NCBI GenBank assembly: GCA_005799495.1
Contig: SYGP01000048.1
Coordinates: forward strand, 1-39,378
DNA from: Planctomycetia bacterium
GTDB taxonomy: Bacteria; Planctomycetota; Phycisphaerae; Phycisphaerales; SM1A02
Direction: 5' to 3'
DNA: 39,378 bases
Every line of letters starts with the position of its first letter. Positions within the stretch are counted from its first letter, which is position 1. The translations under genes were made by a program, and so were the position numbers. This document shows, one piece after another, positions 38,899 to 39,378 of the stretch. The notes under the pieces are model-generated. The model did not search any database, had not been told where the DNA came from, and was given only the letters and a program-made list of their open reading frames with translations.

Positions 38899-39378
38899 AT
38901 GTCCACTTCCAATACAGGCGTTGTCACCCAAGTGATCGGATCGACCTTCGATGCGCGCTTCGCCGAAAACGCGATGCCCGAGATCTACAACGCAGTGACG
39001 ATCGACTTTACCCTGCGTGGAGTGAAGTCGACGCTCGTGGGCGAAGTCGCCAAGCACCTCGGTGGCGGCATCGTCCGCTGCGTTGCACTCGCGTCCACCG
39101 ACGGACTTCGCCGCGGCGATGCGTGCATCAACACGGGTGCGCCGGTGAGCGTTCCCGTGGGTGAAGCAGTCCTCGGACGCGTATTCAATCTTCTCGGTCA
39201 ACCCGTCGATGAGCGTGGTCCCGTCCATACAACGGAGCGCGCACCGATCCACCGTCTTGCGCCGACGCTGACCGACCTCAACCCGAAGACCGAAGTGCTC
39301 GCCACAGGCATCAAGGTGATCGATCTCCTCTGCCCCTTCGTGCGCGGCGGCAAGATCGGGCTCTTCGGCGGCGCCGGC
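38899..39378 (+). CDS. atpD: F1F0 ATP synthase subunit beta, 3'-truncated by the window
   Basis: Catalytic subunit of ATP synthase; the first 160 codons are present. Family marks are GVVTQVIGSTFDARF, LGGGIVRCVALASTDGLRRG, VPVGEAVLGRVFNLLGQPVDE, RAPIHRLAP, TEVLATGIKVIDLLCPF and GKIGLFGGAG, where the P-loop begins and the window ends. It is not preceded by atpA or atpG but by manA, so in this genome the beta gene heads its own unit (as atpDC does in Bacteroidetes). The N-ATPase operon also begins with a beta gene; the visible part reads as an ordinary F1 beta. Confidence 0.96.
   Translation, partial: MSTSNTGVVTQVIGSTFDARFAENAMPEIYNAVTIDFTLRGVKSTLVGEVAKHLGGGIVRCVALASTDGLRRGDACINTGAPVSVPVGEAVLGRVFNLLGQPVDERGPVHTTERAPIHRLAPTLTDLNPKTEVLATGIKVIDLLCPFVRGGKIGLFGGAG

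Noticed and set aside
38899-39378. N-type (sodium) ATPase operon
   Set aside because: Only the beta N-terminus is visible and it reads as a standard F1 beta; the diagnostic atpQ/atpR genes would lie beyond the window.

Overview
The window is GC-rich, densely packed chromosomal DNA. The organism is most likely a planctomycete of the class Phycisphaerae. The signs are secreted proteins with dockerin-like C-termini (DLNGDG...D...LL..WG), small exported proteins ending in a VPAPGA...LxGLAGL...RRRR sorting tail, LPS-type heptose genes and a histone H1-like Hc1-type protein. I see no insertion sequence, prophage or CRISPR array. The lineage is inferred from these signatures, not from a marker-gene tree.

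Layout: 1-4841 carries the 3' part of dnaK, a rho-independent terminator, and a two-gene AAA+ ATPase / von Willebrand A unit. 4892-7530 carries three exported proteins: a beta-propeller-like protein with a dockerin-like end, and two PEP-CTERM-like proteins on the minus strand. 7805-17180 runs rightward: PTS enzyme I, a large RNase E/G, dxr, an RseP-type site-2 protease and an SDR oxidoreductase. smpB (minus) and a large secreted metalloprotease follow. Then come tRNA-Leu(GAG), queE, a minus-strand FmdB-like/DUF429 pair, an RsuA/RluB-type pseudouridine synthase, and a lipoprotein built from eleven units of about 27 residues. 25846-28130 holds YihY, STAS and a solitary nuoB. 28197-30704 has an aminotransferase (minus) and a divergent phosphofructokinase. 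30730-35427 is a tight run: heptose-bisphosphatase-like HAD protein, heptosyltransferase, plsY, purB and an isochorismatase-like hydrolase. A TPR-sulfotransferase and the Hc1-like protein (both minus) face fabZ, manA and the beginning of atpD, which is cut by the window edge.

Functionally this is mostly housekeeping: protein folding, ribosome rescue, RNA turnover, isoprenoid, phospholipid, purine and LPS synthesis, glycolysis, respiration and ATP synthesis. Lineage-specific exported proteins are interspersed.

Two things stand out. First, about a dozen genes on both strands lack a Shine-Dalgarno sequence and instead have a TANNNT (-10-like) hexamer ending 6 or 7 bases before the start codon. 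This suggests that leaderless or near-leaderless mRNAs are common here. Second, the lipoprotein at 23791-25785 carries a regular array (consensus G-[ND]-D-x-Y ... QG.G ... G.LxD) that I cannot assign to a named repeat family.
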